Positions 61,843-64,000 of a stretch of 64,000 bases of DNA are shown piece by piece. Origin of the DNA: Desulfatiglans anilini DSM 4660 (lineage in GTDB: Bacteria > Desulfobacterota > DSM-4660 > Desulfatiglandales > Desulfatiglandaceae); NCBI RefSeq assembly GCF_000422285.1, contig NZ_AULM01000005.1, positions 166,963 through 230,962 on the forward strand, read 5' to 3'. Below the pieces are notes generated by a model. It had not been told where the DNA came from. It saw nothing but the letters and a program-made list of their open reading frames with translations, and ran no database searches. The translations under genes and the position numbers were made by a program. Numbering within the stretch: position 1 is the stretch's first letter; every line of letters begins with the position of its first letter.

Positions 61843-62571
61843 TCAGGACGCGGGCGGCAGGTAGTCCACCCTGACATTGTGAAGCGCATGGAAGATGTTC
61901 CCCTTGATCTTCCTGTTCGCGCGCTGCAGGGCGGCCAGAAGCTCCTTGATCTCTCGCCGCTTCGAGGAGCCGGCGCTCGGACAGGCGAGCTCGACCCGAG
62001 GCCAGCCCATCTCACGGGCGTAGCGTGAGAGGTGGGTCTCCGGCACCTCATAGAGCGGCCGGATCACCGTAATCCGGCCGTCGAAGAATCTCTGGACGGG
62101 GAGCATGGTGCTGATGGAGCCCCCGTAAAAGAGATTCAGCAGGAATGTCTCGATCACATCGTCCCTGTGATGCCCGAAGGCCAGCAGGTTGCAGCCGAGT
62201 TCCCCGGCGGCGTCGAAGAGGATCTTGCGCCGCAGCCGCGCGCAGAGAAAGCACGGATTCTCGAGGTTCTCAGGGCTGTGCGCGCGCGGCCCGATGTCCG
62301 TCCGGATGATCCGGTGTTCAAAATCATGCCCCACAAAGAAATCCCTCAGCATCCCGGCCGAATCCCCGCCGAAGCCCGGGTCGACATGCACCGCGGTCAG
62401 GCGGTATGAAATGGGGACCCGTTTCAGGCGCTCTCTCAGCAACCACAAGACCGCCATGCTGTCTTTCCCCCCGGAAACAGCCACGAGAACATGGTCTCCG
62501 TCCTTCAGCATCGCTTGCCGATGCACCGCCCGGCCCATCAGCCGCACCACCTCTTTGCGGGCGTACCCCAC
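61843..62571 (-). CDS. ttcA: TtcA-type tRNA 2-thiolation ATPase
   Basis: A 242-residue N-type ATP pyrophosphatase: VSGGKDSMAVLWLL (PP-loop), NPCFLCARLRRK (CxxC for the iron-sulfur cluster), and LLAFGHHRDDVIETFLLNL. In E. coli TtcA makes 2-thiocytidine 32. The gene has the length of the short anaerobe form. It starts 13 bp after yggS. Confidence 0.9.
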   Translation of the reverse strand: MGYARKEVVRLMGRAVHRQAMLKDGDHVLVAVSGGKDSMAVLWLLRERLKRVPISYRLTAVHVDPGFGGDSAGMLRDFFVGHDFEHRIIRTDIGPRAHSPENLENPCFLCARLRRKILFDAAGELGCNLLAFGHHRDDVIETFLLNLFYGGSISTMLPVQRFFDGRITVIRPLYEVPETHLSRYAREMGWPRVELACPSAGSSKRREIKELLAALQRANRKIKGNIFHALHNVRVDYLPPAS

Positions 62572-62583
62572 GAAAAAACCCCT

Positions 62584-63252
62584 CTATGGCTTGTTGCACG
62601 AAGGGCGCTCCCCGAACAGGGCCGTCCCGATCCTCACCAGATTCGCACCCTCTTCGATCGCCACCCGGTACGAATCGGACATCCCCATGGAAAGATAGCG
62701 CATCTCCACATGTGGAAGCGAGAGAGAGCGGATCTGCTCGAAAAGCTCCCGGGTCCGCCTGAAGTAGGGCCGAAGGGACTCCGGGTCGTCCAGTAAAGGC
62801 CCCATGGTCATGAGACCCATCACCCGGATATGAGGAAAATCGGCGAGCCCCTGGATCAATTCAAGCGCTTCGCCGGGCAGCACCCCATGCTTCTGGGGCT
62901 CCTCCCCGCTGTTGATCTCGATCAGCACCGGCATGAGCTTCCCCTCCTTCTCCGCGGCCCGGTCGACGGCCTGCGCCAGATTCAAGGAATCCAGGGTCTC
63001 GATCATGTCGAAAAGCTTCACGGCCTTCTTGGCCTTGTTCGACTGCAGATGACCGATCAGGTGCCATTTCACCCGCTCACCGACCGCCTCCCGCGCCCGT
63101 TCAGCCTCCTGCACATAGTTCTCGCCCACGATCGCGAGGCCCGCCGAGACCGCATCGAGGACCTCCGCAGGGGTCCTCGTCTTGGCAGCGCCTACAAGCA
63201 TGACGTCCGGGGGCAGTTCATTCAGGATGCGTTTGACATTCTCCTGGATCAT
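62584..63252 (-). CDS. yggS: YggS/PLPBP pyridoxal-phosphate-binding protein
   Basis: A 222-residue PLP-homeostasis protein: LVGAAKTRTPAEVLDAV (PLP lysine), GENYVQEAE, WHLIGHLQSNKAKKAV, IEINSGEEPQKHGV, LMTMGPLLDD and LSMGMSDSYRVAIEEGANLVR. The start at 63252 (MIQEN) matches the family; the frame is open 95 codons further upstream but not homologous. Confidence 0.94.
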   Translation of the reverse strand: MIQENVKRILNELPPDVMLVGAAKTRTPAEVLDAVSAGLAIVGENYVQEAERAREAVGERVKWHLIGHLQSNKAKKAVKLFDMIETLDSLNLAQAVDRAAEKEGKLMPVLIEINSGEEPQKHGVLPGEALELIQGLADFPHIRVMGLMTMGPLLDDPESLRPYFRRTRELFEQIRSLSLPHVEMRYLSMGMSDSYRVAIEEGANLVRIGTALFGERPSCNKP

Positions 63253-63664
63253 CGGCTTATCCCTTTCGGGGGCGTCCCTCTCAAAACAGCCCTTCGCCTG
63301 CAAAAAGCGTTTCACATGACTGCATCGGGCATCTCCGCTGCATTCCGCCTGGAAAGAGCGCTCCCGCCTGTGCTCAAAAACAGCTCCCGGCGAACAAGGC
63401 CTCACGCCTTTCCTGGAAAACAGCCTGAGCGGAAAAAAGCGTCCTGCCTTTTCTCCAGAGCGAAACGGAAGGGATGAACCCTCCCGCCCCTCTGGAAAAC
63501 CAGTTCTCCGACACCTCGGTTTATAGGGATACCGCAACTTTCGCCCCCTGTAAAGCCAAGAACCATCCGGATAGACGCTTCCGAGGCCGGCCCCCGGAGT
63601 GGAGAACGCCGAATATCGTCCTCCTCTTGACAGAGTTACGGTGCTGGGTTAGATCATATGAAAC
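63253..63664. other. Region between yggS and the IS110 element
   Basis: About 410 bases without a supportable gene. The first 270 bases have loosely repeated G/C-rich motifs such as CTGGAAA and GAGCG. The left end of the IS110-family element must lie in the right part; its exact boundary is not visible. IS110 elements usually carry their bridge RNA in this non-coding end. Confidence 0.5.
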
Positions 63665-63724
63665 GGGCTGGTCCGGGGTGTAAAATACACCCCAGCCAAG
63701 AAATCCAAAACGGAGGACCAGCCC
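63665..63724 (+). promoter_or_regulatory. Nested hairpins covering the transposase ribosome site
   Basis: GGGCTGGTCC (63665-63674) pairs perfectly with GGACCAGCCC (63715-63724); inside, GGGGTGTA (63675-63682) pairs with TACACCCC (63686-63693). The GGAGG ribosome site (63712-63716) overlaps the outer stem and the ATG follows it directly. Confidence 0.75.
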
Positions 63725-64000
63725 ATGAAAAAAGTAGCGTATGTCGGTGTAGATTACCACATGAATTCTCTTTCGATCGCCGTAGTGGTCGAGGGTGAGA
63801 AGCGGATTCACCAGATGATCCGCTTGGCGAACGATGACAAGGTAATCGCGAAGTATTTCAAGAAACTGTCTGCCGAGTTTGAAATTCGGGCCTGCTATGA
63901 AGCCTCCTGTAGCGGCTATGCGTTTCAGCGAAAAATGAAAAACTGGGGTTATGCGTGTGAAGTGATCGCACCAGCGTTGATTCCTCGTAAGGCAGGGAAC
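63725..64000 (+). mobile_element. IS110-family transposase, N-terminal 92 residues, cut by window edge
   Basis: A frame open to base 64000: MKKVAYVGVDYHMNSLSIAV gives the first Asp of the DEDD RuvC-like domain (Asp10), and RACYEASCSGYAF the Glu. HRMIRLA-like segments and IAPALIPRK follow, typical of DEDD transposases of the IS110/IS1111 group. The C-terminal Tnp_20 domain is outside the window, so the subgroup and integrity are not known. Confidence 0.88.

Noticed and set aside
63521..63811. A 96-codon minus-strand ORF over the IS110 left end
   Set aside because: Antisense to the transposase start and to its structured leader; no supporting motif.

Overview
The window (64 kb, GC-rich, tightly packed, with many 4-bp ATGA gene overlaps) looks like chromosome from an anaerobic deltaproteobacterium (Desulfobacterota, in the broad Desulfatiglans/Syntrophobacter sense). 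Supporting signs are an indolepyruvate:ferredoxin oxidoreductase with an FrhB-type partner, a minimal SufC-SufB pair, AmmeMemoRadiSam protein B, CooT, split Fo genes carrying both b and b', LapA/LapB, RecD2, and a probable small selenoprotein. The taxonomic call is inference from gene content, not from a marker search.

Layout. 1-6.2 kb (minus): miaB (cut by the window edge, with an in-frame N-terminal extension), nadK, adenine deaminase, a P-loop kinase, an APH-type phosphotransferase and a PHP phosphoesterase. 6.2-9.8 kb (minus): frhB-like, iorA, iorB. 10.1 kb: lytic transglycosylase. 11.2-14.2 kb (plus): purine nucleoside phosphorylase, MtaD-like deaminase, ATP-grasp protein. 14.3-15.0 kb: FmdB zinc ribbon and a 63-residue gene with an internal UGA followed by a SECIS-like hairpin. 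15.1-18.8 kb (minus): an Fo operon atpZ-atpI-atpB-atpE(x4)-atpE-atpF-atpF', in which one c subunit is a four-hairpin concatemer with only one hairpin carrying the ion-binding carboxylate. 19.3-22.7 kb (plus): padR, DUF364, sufC, sufB. 22.7-29.9 kb: M50 protease, MEMO protein, histidine kinase and response regulator, a DUF8180-like gene with cooT, a sirtuin, and an unrecognised protein with a histidine-kinase-like helix. 30-32.7 kb: trmL, GAF protein, 5'-nucleotidase. 32.8-44.9 kb (minus): the classical rimP-nusA-ylxR-infB-DUF503-rbfA-nrnA-truB-rpsO-pnp cluster, followed by an M16 peptidase, dut and a zinc-ribbon gene. A tRNA-Gly(CCC) and a terminator/attenuator lie ahead of rimP. 45.3-49.8 kb (plus): corC-like, lnt, and prfB with its programmed frameshift. 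49.9-57 kb (minus): amidase, mutS, lapB, lapA, HIT. 57.4-63.3 kb: FmdB, UPF0280, recD2, HU, ttcA, yggS. The right edge enters an IS110-family element.

Three things stand out. First, the mixed c-ring gene set: a two-carboxylate (Na+-type) c monomer plus a concatemer with Gln in place of Glu in three of four hairpins. Second, a probable selenoprotein that a standard gene caller would truncate or miss. Third, a family of about 100-220 bp palindromic intergenic repeats (at least ten copies here). Two tandem copies of it separate a phosphotransferase from a kinase that are usually fused in related proteins. No CRISPR array, prophage or classical defence island is visible.
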